From NCBI GenBank assembly GCA_934502885.1, contig CAKSUT010000001.1:1-64000 (forward strand): a stretch of DNA of 64,000 nucleotides. The letters run 5' to 3'. Each line of letters opens with the position of its first letter. The first letter of the stretch is position 1. The DNA is from an uncultured Eubacteriales bacterium (GTDB lineage: Bacteria; Bacillota; Clostridia; Oscillospirales; CAG-382). Shown here piece after piece: positions 16,276-24,910 of this stretch. The position numbers and the translations under genes are program-made. The notes beneath the pieces are model-generated. The model saw nothing but the letters and a program-made list of their open reading frames with translations, did not search any database and was not told where the DNA came from.

Positions 16276-16872
16276 TTATACGGGATTTTCATCAGCTTTT
16301 ATACGTGAAAGAGTCATATTGAGAGTTTTCTCGGAATACGCGGTGAGGGAGTATTCTCCGTTGCAGATACACCAATCGTAGAGAAGCGCACGTTCAAGCA
16401 TGGCGTAGAGCTTGACGATGTCATTTACCGTGAACGCCGTTGAAAGCTCTCCCTTCTCCTGCCCCTCCGCGACTATCTTTCGTATCAGACGGTAGTAAAG
16501 GCGGTTGTAGTCCATGAGGTATCTGTCGGTCGCCGAAACAAGCTGCAACGAATAGAGCTTTGCGAGAAGGTCAAGAGCAATGCGGTTCTCTATCATGCCG
16601 AACACACCCTTATTAAGGTAGATGAGCTTATCGAAAGCGTTCATGTTTTCGGGAATTGTGACCTTGAGTTCCTCATATTTTTCATCGAAGAGCACCGAAA
16701 GCGACGACATGAGAAGAGAGTCCTTGCCGTTGAAGTAATGGTAGAATGATCCTTTTGATGTCCCTGACTCACGCACAATCTGCTCGACCGTTGTGTCGTC
16801 GTAACCGTTTTCGTAGAAGAGCCTCCATGCCGCGTCGATAATACGTCTCATGACCGGGGAAGATTTTTTCAT
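16276..16872 (-). CDS. TetR/AcrR-family transcriptional regulator
   Basis: A 198-residue regulator. Residues 8-55 are the TetR helix-turn-helix (RIIDAAWRLFYENGYDDTTV, then IVRESGTSKGSFYHYFNGKDSLL). Residues 60-198 are a helical ligand-binding and dimerisation domain with no recognisable ligand. It is divergent from the FAD-dependent oxidoreductase and upstream of the symporter, either of which it could control. Its promoter region carries a short dyad just above the -35 box that could be its operator. Confidence 0.9.
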   Translation of the reverse strand: MKKSSPVMRRIIDAAWRLFYENGYDDTTVEQIVRESGTSKGSFYHYFNGKDSLLMSSLSVLFDEKYEELKVTIPENMNAFDKLIYLNKGVFGMIENRIALDLLAKLYSLQLVSATDRYLMDYNRLYYRLIRKIVAEGQEKGELSTAFTVNDIVKLYAMLERALLYDWCICNGEYSLTAYSEKTLNMTLSRIKADENPV

Positions 16873-16908
16873 TTGTATGTACCGCCTTTTTTCATTGTCA
16901 GCACCTTG

Positions 16909-16958
16909 ATTTTATCACTTTTTTGCGTACAAATCAAGTGTATTTCCATTTGTTACAC
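16909..16958 (-). promoter_or_regulatory. TetR gene promoter with adjacent operator-like dyad
   Basis: Minus-strand TTGATT (16932-16937) and TAAAAT (16909-16914) with 17-bp spacing. Directly above the -35 box is GTGTA-N11-TACAC (16938-16958), a candidate operator shared with the divergent oxidoreductase gene. For that plus-strand gene only a TATACT at 17000-17005 is seen, without a well-spaced -35. Confidence 0.5.
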
Positions 16959-17042
16959 GGAATTTACATTTACTCTCAGTTGTATTCAAACTGTGCGGTT
17001 ATACTGAAGCGGTAAATTTCTCATGAGAGGATACATACATAA

Positions 17043-18239
17043 ATGGAAAAGATAATTGCCGAAAACTTAAAGACCGAGGTTCGGTACGACTGCGATGTTC
17101 TCGTATGCGGCGGCGGAGTTGCCGGTATTGCCGCGGCGGTTGCGGCGGCGCGTTGCGGCTCTAAGGTCATACTCCTCGAAAAACAGTTTATGCTCGGCGG
17201 TCTCGGAACGGCGGGACTTGTGACGATATATCTTCCGATATGTGACGGCGAGGGGCATCAGGCAAGCTTCGGTCTTACGGAGGAGCTTCTGCGGCTGTCG
17301 GTAAAGTACGGCTGTGAGGGGCGCTGTCCCAAGGAGTGGCTCGAGGACGGCACGGAGGAGGAACGCAAAAAGCACCGTTTCGAGCTTCGCTATAATGCGC
17401 AGATGTTTGCGATGCTTGCGGAAAGATTTCTTCTCGAAAACTGCGTTAAGATACTCTACGGAACGTCGGTATGCGCCGCTGATGTGAAAGACGGAAAGAT
17501 AAGCGCCGTTTCGTGCGAAAACAAGTCGGGAAGATTTGCGATTGCGGCAAAGAGCTTCGTTGACTGCACGGGCGACGCCGATCTCTGCCGCTATGCGGAT
17601 GCGGATACGGCTGTCTTTGAGCAGAAAAACGTCCTTGCGGCGTGGTACTACTTCTTGAGCGAAGGAAATTTTGATCTCAAGATGCTCGGCTTTGCCGACA
17701 AGCCCGACAAGTACAAGACTCCCGAAGAGAGAAGCGTCGGCACGAAGAGGTACGAGGGTCTCGACGGTGAAGAGCTTTCAGACATGATGTGCGACTCTCA
17801 CGCAAAGATACTCGAGGATATCCTCGCACGCCGTGAAAAAGGTGAAAAGGACGTTGTACCCACAACGATTGCGACGATTCCGCAGATAAGAATGACACGC
17901 CGCATTGTCGGTGAATACACTCAGAACGACACCGAGATACGTGTGCATTACGATGACTCCGTCGGCATTTTCTCCGACTGGAGAAAGAGAGGTCCGGTAT
18001 ACGAGCTTCCTTTCCGCACGCTCTACGGCAAAAAGATAAAGAACCTCATATGCGCGGGACGCTGTATATCCGTCACGGATGCAATGTGGGACATAACAAG
18101 AGTAATCCCGGTCTGCGCGGTGACGGGCGAAGCCGCAGGGACGGCAGCCGCTCTTTCGGACGATTTTGCGTCGCTCGACATATCTGTTCTCCGTGAAAAG
18201 CTTCATGCGGCAGGCGTAAAGACCGAGATTGACTTTTAA
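17043..18239 (+). CDS. FAD-dependent oxidoreductase (FAD_oxidored family)
   Basis: A 398-residue flavoprotein with the dinucleotide-binding motif CGGGVAGIAAAVAAARCG (22-39) ending in Glu46, then the conserved GGLGTAGLVT stretch, DCTGDADLCRYAD, and a C-terminal CAGRCISVTDAMWDITRVIP region with VTGEAAGTAAAL. This is the pattern of the FAD-dependent oxidoreductases of the succinate dehydrogenase/thiazole-synthesis-like superfamily often found with carbohydrate genes in Firmicutes. No signal peptide, so probably cytoplasmic. The substrate is unknown. A GAGAGGA ribosome site precedes the ATG. Likely controlled by the divergent TetR gene. Confidence 0.87.
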   Translation: MEKIIAENLKTEVRYDCDVLVCGGGVAGIAAAVAAARCGSKVILLEKQFMLGGLGTAGLVTIYLPICDGEGHQASFGLTEELLRLSVKYGCEGRCPKEWLEDGTEEERKKHRFELRYNAQMFAMLAERFLLENCVKILYGTSVCAADVKDGKISAVSCENKSGRFAIAAKSFVDCTGDADLCRYADADTAVFEQKNVLAAWYYFLSEGNFDLKMLGFADKPDKYKTPEERSVGTKRYEGLDGEELSDMMCDSHAKILEDILARREKGEKDVVPTTIATIPQIRMTRRIVGEYTQNDTEIRVHYDDSVGIFSDWRKRGPVYELPFRTLYGKKIKNLICAGRCISVTDAMWDITRVIPVCAVTGEAAGTAAALSDDFASLDISVLREKLHAAGVKTEIDF

Positions 18240-18285
18240 GTGAAAAACAAGTTTTGAAGCAGTTGTTAATTCGGCACTTTGCCTA

Positions 18286-18314
18286 TTGACAAAATGCCGA
18301 AAAGATGGTACAAT
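18286..18314 (+). promoter_or_regulatory. Sigma-A promoter of the purine operon
   Basis: TTGACA (18286-18291) and TACAAT (18309-18314) with exact 17-bp spacing. Transcription should begin near 18321, giving a leader of about 210 bases that holds the ZTP riboswitch and terminator. Confidence 0.9.
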
Positions 18315-18367
18315 GTGCGTGTCGGAGAGAAAGCCGAGTTTCGGCGGATTTCCGTTTTGAATAGGTC

Positions 18368-18471
18368 TTTTGTGACTGACGGATACGGATTCCGCGGCGG
18401 CAAGCCGTCTCGGTTATCCTGCGGATTACCGCAATGGAGCAAGAGACTCGTTATGCCGACCGTCTGGGCAG
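18368..18471 (+). promoter_or_regulatory. ZTP (pfl) riboswitch aptamer
   Basis: The leader carries the signature elements of the pfl/ZTP motif: GTGACTGACGGATA near the 5' side, its pairing partner TATCC, a GCGG-ATTA-CCGC stem followed by AATGGAGC, a variable linker, and the 3' conserved GCCGACCGTCTGGGCA that forms the pseudoknot domain. Known: ZTP/ZMP (AICAR phosphates) accumulate when 10-formyl-THF is short; binding turns on one-carbon and purine genes. Here the aptamer 3' end overlaps the left arm of an intrinsic terminator, so ligand binding should prevent termination and allow purE onward to be made. The call is from motif recognition; no covariance search was run. Confidence 0.88.
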
Positions 18472-18505
18472 TCTTATCCGAAAAGAGGATAGGACTGCCT
18501 TTTTT
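18467..18505 (+). terminator. Riboswitch-controlled intrinsic terminator before purE
   Basis: Thirteen-base stem (GGCAGTCTTATCC with GGATAGGACTGCC, one G-T pair), 7-nt loop, then six Ts. Its left arm starts in the conserved CTGGGCA of the aptamer, so the two structures should exclude each other. Confidence 0.93.
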
Positions 18506-18529
18506 GCGTTTACAAAAAGGAGGAAGCAT

Positions 18530-19027
18530 ATGAAAAAAGCAGCTGTTATCATGGGAAGCGACAGCGATCTCGCGGTTGTCGAGAAAGCGATTGACACGCT
18601 TTCGGAGTACGGAGTTCCTTACGAGGTACACGTATTTTCGGCGCACAGAACCCCGGACGAAGCACGCTATTTCGCAAGAAGTGCGCGAAGCCGAGGTTTC
18701 GGTGTAATAATTGCCGCTGCCGGAATGGCGGCTCACCTTGCCGGGGCAATTGCCGCAAACACGACTCTCCCCGTCATAGGAATACCCGTAAAGTCCAAAT
18801 ATCTTGACGGCATTGACGCTCTGCTGTCTACCGTACAGATGCCTTCGGGAATACCCGTTGCGACTGTTGCGATAGACGGAGCTATCAATGCCGCCTTGCT
18901 TTCCGTGGAGATTCTTGCGGTAAGCGACGAAGTGCTTGCGGAAAAGCTCGACGAGGCAAGGAAAAAGGGTGCGGAAAAAGTTCTCGAAAAGAACCGTGAG
19001 ATTGAAGAAAAGTTTTCAGGCAAGTAA
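18530..19027 (+). CDS. purE: N5-carboxyaminoimidazole ribonucleotide mutase PurE
   Basis: A 165-residue protein with the conserved PurE core: MGSDSDL at the start, FSAHRTPDEA, and AAGMAAHLAGAIAANT. It catalyses the step giving CAIR in IMP synthesis. The start is set at the ATG preceded by AAAGGAGG; an upstream in-frame ATG at 18434 would run through the riboswitch and terminator and is rejected. Length fits class I PurE, which normally works with PurK, but no purK is in this operon; PurK may be elsewhere, or the enzyme may act at high bicarbonate. First gene of a nine-gene operon. Confidence 0.95.
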   Translation: MKKAAVIMGSDSDLAVVEKAIDTLSEYGVPYEVHVFSAHRTPDEARYFARSARSRGFGVIIAAAGMAAHLAGAIAANTTLPVIGIPVKSKYLDGIDALLSTVQMPSGIPVATVAIDGAINAALLSVEILAVSDEVLAEKLDEARKKGAEKVLEKNREIEEKFSGK

Positions 19028-19069
19028 GAAGCAAAGCCAAGGACAACATATTTATCGGAGGTAAAAGTT

Positions 19070-19780
19070 ATGGAAAAGCGCGAACAGCTCTACGAAGGAA
19101 AAGCAAAAAAAGTATTTGCAACCGACGACAAGAATCTCGTTATAGTCTCCTACAAGGACGACGCAACCGCCTTTAACGGCATAAAGAAAGGCACGATTGC
19201 CGGAAAGGGCGTCGTCAACAACAAGATGTCAAACTTCCTCATGCAGCTTCTCGAAAAAGGCGGCATTCCCACGCATTTCGTAAAAGAACTGAACGACCGC
19301 GACACTGTCGTAAAGAAGGTTTCCATAGTTCCTCTCGAAGTGATAATAAGAAACATTTCCGCCGGCTCCTTTGCGAAGAGATACGGAGTTGACGAGGGCA
19401 TTGTTTTCGCTGAGCCGACTATAGAATTTTCATACAAGAACGACGATCTCGGCGATCCGCTGATAAACTCCTATCACGCTCTTGCGCTCGGCCTTGCGAC
19501 CAAGGAGGAGATAGAGACAATAAAGTCGATGTCCTTTAAGATAAACGCACTTCTCAAAGAGTACTTTGCAAAGCTCGGCGTCACACTCGTTGACTTCAAG
19601 CTTGAATTCGGAAGACTCTCCGACGGTACGATAGTTCTTGCGGACGAAATCTCTCCCGACACCTGCCGTTTTTGGGACAGCACTACCGGCGAAAAGCTTG
19701 ACAAGGACAGATTCAGAAGAGACCTCGGCGGAGTCGAAGAGGCATACAACGAAATGATGAAGAGAGTTTTCGGCAACTGA
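19070..19780 (+). CDS. purC: SAICAR synthetase PurC
   Basis: A 236-residue, full-length phosphoribosylaminoimidazole-succinocarboxamide synthase. Motifs include YEGKAKKVF, YKDDATAFNG, VPLEVIIRNISAGSF and ADEISPDTCRFWD. It joins CAIR and aspartate using ATP. A GGAGG site precedes the start and the gene follows purE after 42 bases. Confidence 0.97.
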   Translation: MEKREQLYEGKAKKVFATDDKNLVIVSYKDDATAFNGIKKGTIAGKGVVNNKMSNFLMQLLEKGGIPTHFVKELNDRDTVVKKVSIVPLEVIIRNISAGSFAKRYGVDEGIVFAEPTIEFSYKNDDLGDPLINSYHALALGLATKEEIETIKSMSFKINALLKEYFAKLGVTLVDFKLEFGRLSDGTIVLADEISPDTCRFWDSTTGEKLDKDRFRRDLGGVEEAYNEMMKRVFGN

Positions 19781-19802
19781 TACACATATATTCGGAGGAG
19801 AA

Positions 19803-21245
19803 ATGAGTAATTTAAGAGAAGAATGCGGAGTATTCGGCGTTTTTTCAAAGGATACGGCGGACGTTGCAAGCACAACCTACTACGGTCTTTTCGCACTTCA
19901 GCACAGAGGTCAGGAATCGTGCGGAATTGTGGTGAACGACGACGGCGTTTTTAACGGCTACAAGGACACGGGACTTGTGAACGACGTGTTTTCCCACGAC
20001 GTCATAGAACGTCTCGGCGAGGGAAACATTGCGGTCGGACACGTACGCTACGGCACGACCGGTTCAAACGACCGCAGCAACGCACAGCCTATTGTGGTAA
20101 ATCACATAAAGGGCAAGATGGCGCTTGCGCACAACGGAAACCTCGTGAACTCCGGGGAGCTTCGCCGTAAGCTTGAGCTTGAGGGATCGATTTTTCACAC
20201 AACAAGCGACACCGAGGTCATCTCGTACATAATCACCAAGGAAAGACTCTCCGCTCCGTCGATAGAACAGGCGGTAAACCGTGCGATGCACCGCATAAAG
20301 GGAGCATACTCGCTTGTCGTTATGTCGCCGTCAAAGCTTATTGCGGTTCGCGACGAGAACGGCTTCAGACCTCTCTGCTACGGTGCGACCGCCGACGGTC
20401 GGTATGTCGTCGCTTCCGAAAGCTGCGCGCTCGATGCGGTCGGCGCGGAATTTGTCCGCGATATCAAGCCCGGAGAGATAGTCGTATTCGACAGGGACGG
20501 TGTGCGTTCGATTGAGGATCACTGCGAAAAAGTCCCCTGCTCGCTTTGCGTTTTCGAGTACATCTACTTTGCGCGCCCGGACTCGGTCATTGACGGTGCG
20601 TCGGTTCACGGTGCAAGACTCCGCGCCGGAGCATATCTTGCTCTTGAGCACCCGGTGCAGGCGGACGTTGTAATAGGCGTGCCGGACTCCGGTCTAGACG
20701 CGGCGATAGGCTATTCGAAACAGTCCGGCATTCCCTACGAGATAGGCTTCATAAAGAACAAATACATCGGCAGAACATTTATCGCTCCCGGGCAGAAGAG
20801 CCGAGAGGATAAAGTCAAAATAAAGCTCAACCCCATTTCCGAGACGGTAAGGGGAAAGCGCGTCGTTATGATAGACGATTCTATAGTGAGAGGCACGACA
20901 AGCGCGAGAATTGTAAAGCTCTTACGAGAAGCCGGCGCAAAGGAAATTCATATGCGCGTATCGGCGCCGCCTTTCCTCAATCCCTGCTACTACGGCACAG
21001 ACATAGATTCGAGAGAAAATCTCATTGCGTGTCACCACACGGTAGACGAAATAGCGAAGCTCATCGGAGTCGATTCTCTCGGCTACTTAAGCGTTGAGAG
21101 CGTAAAGAAGATTGCCAAGGGCATTAACGGCTCGGGCTACTGCACGGCGTGCTTTGACGGAGAATACCCGACAGATACTCCGAAAGCTCCGTCCAAGAAT
21201 CGATTTGAAACAAAAATATCCGAGAACAAGGAGAAAGACAGATGA
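19803..21245 (+). CDS. purF: Amidophosphoribosyltransferase PurF, iron-sulfur type
   Basis: A 480-residue first enzyme of IMP synthesis. The N-terminal seven residues (MSNLREE) are a likely propeptide before the catalytic Cys8 (C-G-V-F-G), the nucleophile of the glutaminase domain. The phosphoribosyltransferase domain has VVMIDDSIVRGTTSARIV. Cysteines in PCSLCVF, NPCYYGTD and GYCTACFDGEYP fit the [4Fe-4S] ligands of the Bacillus-type enzyme, which is oxygen-sensitive and agrees with an anaerobe. It overlaps purM by 4 bases (ATGA). Confidence 0.96.
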   Translation: MSNLREECGVFGVFSKDTADVASTTYYGLFALQHRGQESCGIVVNDDGVFNGYKDTGLVNDVFSHDVIERLGEGNIAVGHVRYGTTGSNDRSNAQPIVVNHIKGKMALAHNGNLVNSGELRRKLELEGSIFHTTSDTEVISYIITKERLSAPSIEQAVNRAMHRIKGAYSLVVMSPSKLIAVRDENGFRPLCYGATADGRYVVASESCALDAVGAEFVRDIKPGEIVVFDRDGVRSIEDHCEKVPCSLCVFEYIYFARPDSVIDGASVHGARLRAGAYLALEHPVQADVVIGVPDSGLDAAIGYSKQSGIPYEIGFIKNKYIGRTFIAPGQKSREDKVKIKLNPISETVRGKRVVMIDDSIVRGTTSARIVKLLREAGAKEIHMRVSAPPFLNPCYYGTDIDSRENLIACHHTVDEIAKLIGVDSLGYLSVESVKKIAKGINGSGYCTACFDGEYPTDTPKAPSKNRFETKISENKEKDR

Positions 21246-22282
21246 ACAATTCACAGTCTAAATCATATGCCGATGCCGGAGTTGACATAACCGCAGGATA
21301 CCGTGCCGTTGAGCTTATGAAATCGCACATTGCGAAGACCATGACCCCCGGTGCGCTCTGCGGAATAGGCGGCTTCGGTGGTCTTTTCGAGCTTGACCTG
21401 ACGGGTATCACAAAGCCCATTCTCGTAAGCGGAACGGACGGAGTCGGCACGAAGCTTAAGCTCGCTTTTATCATGGACAAGCATGACACGGTCGGCATCG
21501 ACTGCGTCGCTATGTGCGTAAACGACATTATCTGCTGCGGTGCAAAGCCGCTTTTCTTCCTCGACTACATTGCGTGCGGAAAGAATGTTCCCGAAAAGAT
21601 TGCCTCGATAGTCTCAGGCGTTGCCGACGGCTGCGTTATGGCAGGATGTTCGCTCATAGGCGGAGAGACGGCAGAAATGCCGGGCTTCTACCCTGTCGAT
21701 GAATACGACCTTGCAGGCTTTTCGGTCGGCGTCGTTGACAAATCGAAAGTGCTTGACTCGAGTAAGGTAAAGGCAGGGGATGCGGTTATCGCACTTCCTT
21801 CAAGCGGCGTTCACTCGAACGGCTTCTCTCTCGTGAGAAAGGTATTCGGAATAGGAAGTACGGATATCACCGTTCCCGTCTCCGAATTCGGCGGCAAGTC
21901 TCTCGGCGAGGTACTTCTTACTCCGACGAAGATTTACGTAAAGCCGATGCTTTCGCTCTTCGAGAGCAATGTGACCGTAAAGGCGGTATCTCACATAACG
22001 GGCGGCGGTTTCTACGAAAACATCCCGAGAAGCATACCCGACGGTTTTGCGGTAAAGGTAGAAAAGGCGGCGGTAAAGACGCTCCCCGTTTTCGATATGA
22101 TTGCAAAGGTCGGAAACATTCCCGAGAGAGATATGTACAACACATTCAACATGGGCGTGGGAATGAGCGTTGTCGTCGCAAAAGAGGACGCGGACACGGT
22201 GCTTGAAATTCTACGTTCTGCCGGTGAGGACGCCTACATAATGGGTGAGGTTGCCGAGGGTGAAGGAGTCGTAATATGCTGA
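21242..22282 (+). CDS. purM: AIR synthetase PurM
   Basis: A 346-residue phosphoribosylformylglycinamidine cyclo-ligase. Features are YADAGVDITAGYRAVE at the start, GFGGLFEL, VSGTDGVGTKLKLA, VNDIICCGAKPLFFLDY, GGETAEMPGFY and HITGGGFYENIPR. It closes the imidazole ring using ATP. Coupled to purF by a 4-base overlap and to purN by a 7-base overlap. Confidence 0.97.
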   Translation: MNNSQSKSYADAGVDITAGYRAVELMKSHIAKTMTPGALCGIGGFGGLFELDLTGITKPILVSGTDGVGTKLKLAFIMDKHDTVGIDCVAMCVNDIICCGAKPLFFLDYIACGKNVPEKIASIVSGVADGCVMAGCSLIGGETAEMPGFYPVDEYDLAGFSVGVVDKSKVLDSSKVKAGDAVIALPSSGVHSNGFSLVRKVFGIGSTDITVPVSEFGGKSLGEVLLTPTKIYVKPMLSLFESNVTVKAVSHITGGGFYENIPRSIPDGFAVKVEKAAVKTLPVFDMIAKVGNIPERDMYNTFNMGVGMSVVVAKEDADTVLEILRSAGEDAYIMGEVAEGEGVVIC

Positions 22283-22905
22283 GTGCAGACAATGCGACGA
22301 AGATTGCCGTTCTCGTATCGGGCGGCGGCACGAATTTACAGGCGCTTATTGACGCACAGAAAAGCGGTACACTTCACAGCGGAAAAATTGTGCTTGTAAT
22401 ATCGAGCAAGCCCGGAGTTTACGCGCTTGAACGTGCCGCAAAGGCAGGAATAGAAAGTGCCGTTGCCGACAAAAAGGCTCTCGGAGGGCAGGCGGCATTT
22501 GAGAAAGAGATAACGCGTCTTCTCGAAGAGCACGGAATTGAGCTTATTGTGCTTGCCGGCTTCATGAGCATATTGAGCGCAGATTTCACGTCGAAGTACG
22601 ACGGCAGAATAATAAATGTCCACCCTTCCCTCATCCCTTCGTTCTGCGGCAAGGGGGCATACGGACTTCACGTTCACGAAATGGCTCTCGGATACGGCGT
22701 AAAGGTTACGGGTGCGACGGTTCACTATGTAAACGAGATTCCGGACGGAGGAAAGATAATACTTCAAAAAGCTGTATACGTTGAGGACGGCGACACGCCG
22801 GAGACTCTTCAGAAAAGAGTAATGGAACAGGCTGAGTGGGTAATACTCCCCAAGGCGGCGGAGCTTGTATCGGCGAAAATTGCGGCTGAGAGGAACAGAG
22901 ACTGA
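22276..22905 (+). CDS. purN: GAR transformylase PurN (10-formyl-THF dependent)
   Basis: A 209-residue phosphoribosylglycinamide formyltransferase. It has the VLVSGGGTNLQALIDA start, LAGFMSILS, and the catalytic INVHPSLIPSFCGKGAYGLHVHEMAL block. It uses 10-formyl-THF, the cofactor whose shortage raises ZTP, so it fits the riboswitch logic. The start has its own AAGGAG site inside purM. Confidence 0.96.
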   Translation: MLSADNATKIAVLVSGGGTNLQALIDAQKSGTLHSGKIVLVISSKPGVYALERAAKAGIESAVADKKALGGQAAFEKEITRLLEEHGIELIVLAGFMSILSADFTSKYDGRIINVHPSLIPSFCGKGAYGLHVHEMALGYGVKVTGATVHYVNEIPDGGKIILQKAVYVEDGDTPETLQKRVMEQAEWVILPKAAELVSAKIAAERNRD

Positions 22906-22937
22906 CAACAAACTAAAGGTGAAAGGAAAACGCAGAT

Positions 22938-23654
22938 ATGGAAAAGAGATGTATCTTTAAGGAACTGAGAGAAAACGCTTATCCCGGCAGAGGCATAATT
23001 CTAGGAAAATCCGAGGACGGCAAAAATGCGGTATGCGCTTACTTTATCATGGGCAGAAGCGAAAACAGCCGCAACAGGGTTTTCGTAAAAGACGGCGACG
23101 GCATACGCACCGAGGCTTTCGACGAATCGAAGCTCACCGATCCTTCTCTCATAATCTACGCTCCCGTGCGCGTTCTCGGCAACAAGACGATAGTCACAAA
23201 CGGCGATCAGACCGACACGATATACGACCTCATGAACAACCAGCAGACCTTTGAACAAGCACTGCGCACACGAACCTTTGAGCCTGACGCACCCAACTAC
23301 ACTCCGAGAATATCAGGTATAATAAAAGCCGACGGCGGAAAGATGAATTATGCGCTTTCGATTCTCAAGAGTGCCGACGGAAACCCGTCCTCCTGCGAGA
23401 GATTTACGTTTTCGTACAACTCTCCCCTTGACGGCATCGGTCACTTCATACACACCTACCGCGGTGACGGAAATCCTCTGCCGTCGTTTGAGGGCGAGCC
23501 GAAAAAGATAAGCATTTCCGGCGGTATTGACGAGTTCTGCGGCGACCTTTGGGAGGCTCTCAACGAGGACAACCGCGTCTCTCTCTTTGTAAGATACATT
23601 TCTCTTTCCGACGGAAAGACCGTGACAAGAATCGTAAACAAGAATGTGCGGTAA
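22938..23654 (+). CDS. purO: IMP cyclohydrolase of the archaeal PurO-like family
   Basis: A 238-residue protein unlike the cyclohydrolase half of PurH. It starts with KELRENAYPGRGIILGKSED and has YFIMGRSENSRNRVF, YDLMNNQQTFEQAL, APNYTPRISG and NSPLDGIGHFIHTY. This matches the IMP cyclohydrolase family first defined in methanogens (PurO), which closes FAICAR to IMP and is also found in some Clostridia. Its place directly before the AICAR transformylase gene and inside a pur operon that lacks fused PurH strongly supports this role. The family call is by recognition of sequence pattern. Confidence 0.85.
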   Translation: MEKRCIFKELRENAYPGRGIILGKSEDGKNAVCAYFIMGRSENSRNRVFVKDGDGIRTEAFDESKLTDPSLIIYAPVRVLGNKTIVTNGDQTDTIYDLMNNQQTFEQALRTRTFEPDAPNYTPRISGIIKADGGKMNYALSILKSADGNPSSCERFTFSYNSPLDGIGHFIHTYRGDGNPLPSFEGEPKKISISGGIDEFCGDLWEALNEDNRVSLFVRYISLSDGKTVTRIVNKNVR

Positions 23655-23691
23655 TTTACCGTAAAATCACAACCGAAGAAAGGATTATCGC

Positions 23692-24876
23692 ATGAAAGAA
23701 TTTGAACTCAAATACGGCTGCAACCCCAATCAGAAGCCTTCACGAATATACATGAAAAACGGTGCGGAGCTTCCCATTGATATACTCTGCGGAAAGCCCG
23801 GCTACATAAATTTTCTCGACGCTTTCAACAGCTATCAGCTCGTGCGTGAGATAAAGAACGCTCTCGGAGAATGTGCCGCAACCTCGTTCAAGCACGTAAG
23901 TCCGACTTCTGCGGCAATAGGAAAGCCGATGAGTGCCGAGCTTAAAAAGGCGTGCTTTGTTGACGACATCGAGGGTCTTGACGACTCCCCTCTCGCGACC
24001 GCTTACGCAAGGGCAAGAGGCACGGACAGAATGAGTTCCTTCGGCGACTGGATAGCTCTCTCGGATGTTTGCGACGTCACGACGGCAAAGATTATCGCGC
24101 GTGAAGTATCGGACGGCATTATCGCTCCCGGCTATGACCCCGAAGCTCTCGAAATCTTAAAGGGCAAGCGCAAAGGCTGTTACAACATAGTAAAGATAGA
24201 CGAAAGCTACGTTCCCGATCCCATCGAGACGAAAGAGGTATTCGGAATAACTTTCGAGCAGGGACGCAACAATTTCAGAATTGACCGTGAGCTTCTTTCA
24301 AACGTTGTCACGAAAAACAAGGATATTCCCGAAAGTGCGGTGAAAGATCTCATAATCTCGCTCATCACACTCAAATACACGCAGTCAAATTCCGTATGCT
24401 TTGCGGTTGACGGACAGGCGATAGGTGTGGGTGCGGGTCAGCAGTCGAGAATACACTGCACAAGACTTGCCGGAAACAAAGCTGACATCTGGCATCTGCG
24501 TCAGCACGAAAAGGTACTCACTCTTCCCTTCCGTGACGACGTAAGACGTCCCGACAGAGACAATGCGATTGACGTATACATCTCCGACGACTGCGACGAC
24601 GTTCTCCGCGACGGCGAATGGCAGAAGGTTTTCGCCGTTCGTCCCGAGCCTTTCACACGCGAAGAAAAGCGTGCGTACCTCGACACAATCACCGGAGTCA
24701 GCCTCGGAAGCGACGCCTTCTTCCCGTTCGGCGACAACATAGAGCGTGCGAAAAAGAGCGGCGTGTCCTACATTGCGGAGCCGGGCGGTTCGATACGTGA
24801 CGACAACGTCATTGAGGTGTGCGACAGATACGGCATTGCAATGGCGTTCACCGGCATGAGGCTGTTCCACCATTAA
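23692..24876 (+). CDS. purH: AICAR transformylase, stand-alone (PurH C-terminal half equivalent)
   Basis: A 394-residue protein matching only the transformylase part of PurH. It begins LKYGCNPNQKPSRIYM, carries the catalytic Lys-His in TSFKHVSPTSAAIG, and ends in EPGGSIRDDNVIEV with FTGMRLFHH. It formylates AICAR with 10-formyl-THF to give FAICAR. The usual N-terminal MGS-like cyclohydrolase domain is missing, not by truncation but because the start is well defined with a GAAAGGA site. The classical KHxNPCG motif is diverged, which fits the separate clostridial subclass. The upstream PurO-like gene supplies the last step. Confidence 0.92.
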   Translation: MKEFELKYGCNPNQKPSRIYMKNGAELPIDILCGKPGYINFLDAFNSYQLVREIKNALGECAATSFKHVSPTSAAIGKPMSAELKKACFVDDIEGLDDSPLATAYARARGTDRMSSFGDWIALSDVCDVTTAKIIAREVSDGIIAPGYDPEALEILKGKRKGCYNIVKIDESYVPDPIETKEVFGITFEQGRNNFRIDRELLSNVVTKNKDIPESAVKDLIISLITLKYTQSNSVCFAVDGQAIGVGAGQQSRIHCTRLAGNKADIWHLRQHEKVLTLPFRDDVRRPDRDNAIDVYISDDCDDVLRDGEWQKVFAVRPEPFTREEKRAYLDTITGVSLGSDAFFPFGDNIERAKKSGVSYIAEPGGSIRDDNVIEVCDRYGIAMAFTGMRLFHH

Positions 24877-24910
24877 AGCTTTGCCGCTTACAACGAAAGG
24901 AACTGTGGTT

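Noticed and set aside
18434..18529. Upstream ATG that would extend PurE by 32 residues
   Set aside because: The extension would be encoded by the riboswitch and terminator; the internal ATG has a strong AAAGGAGG site and gives the family N-terminus.
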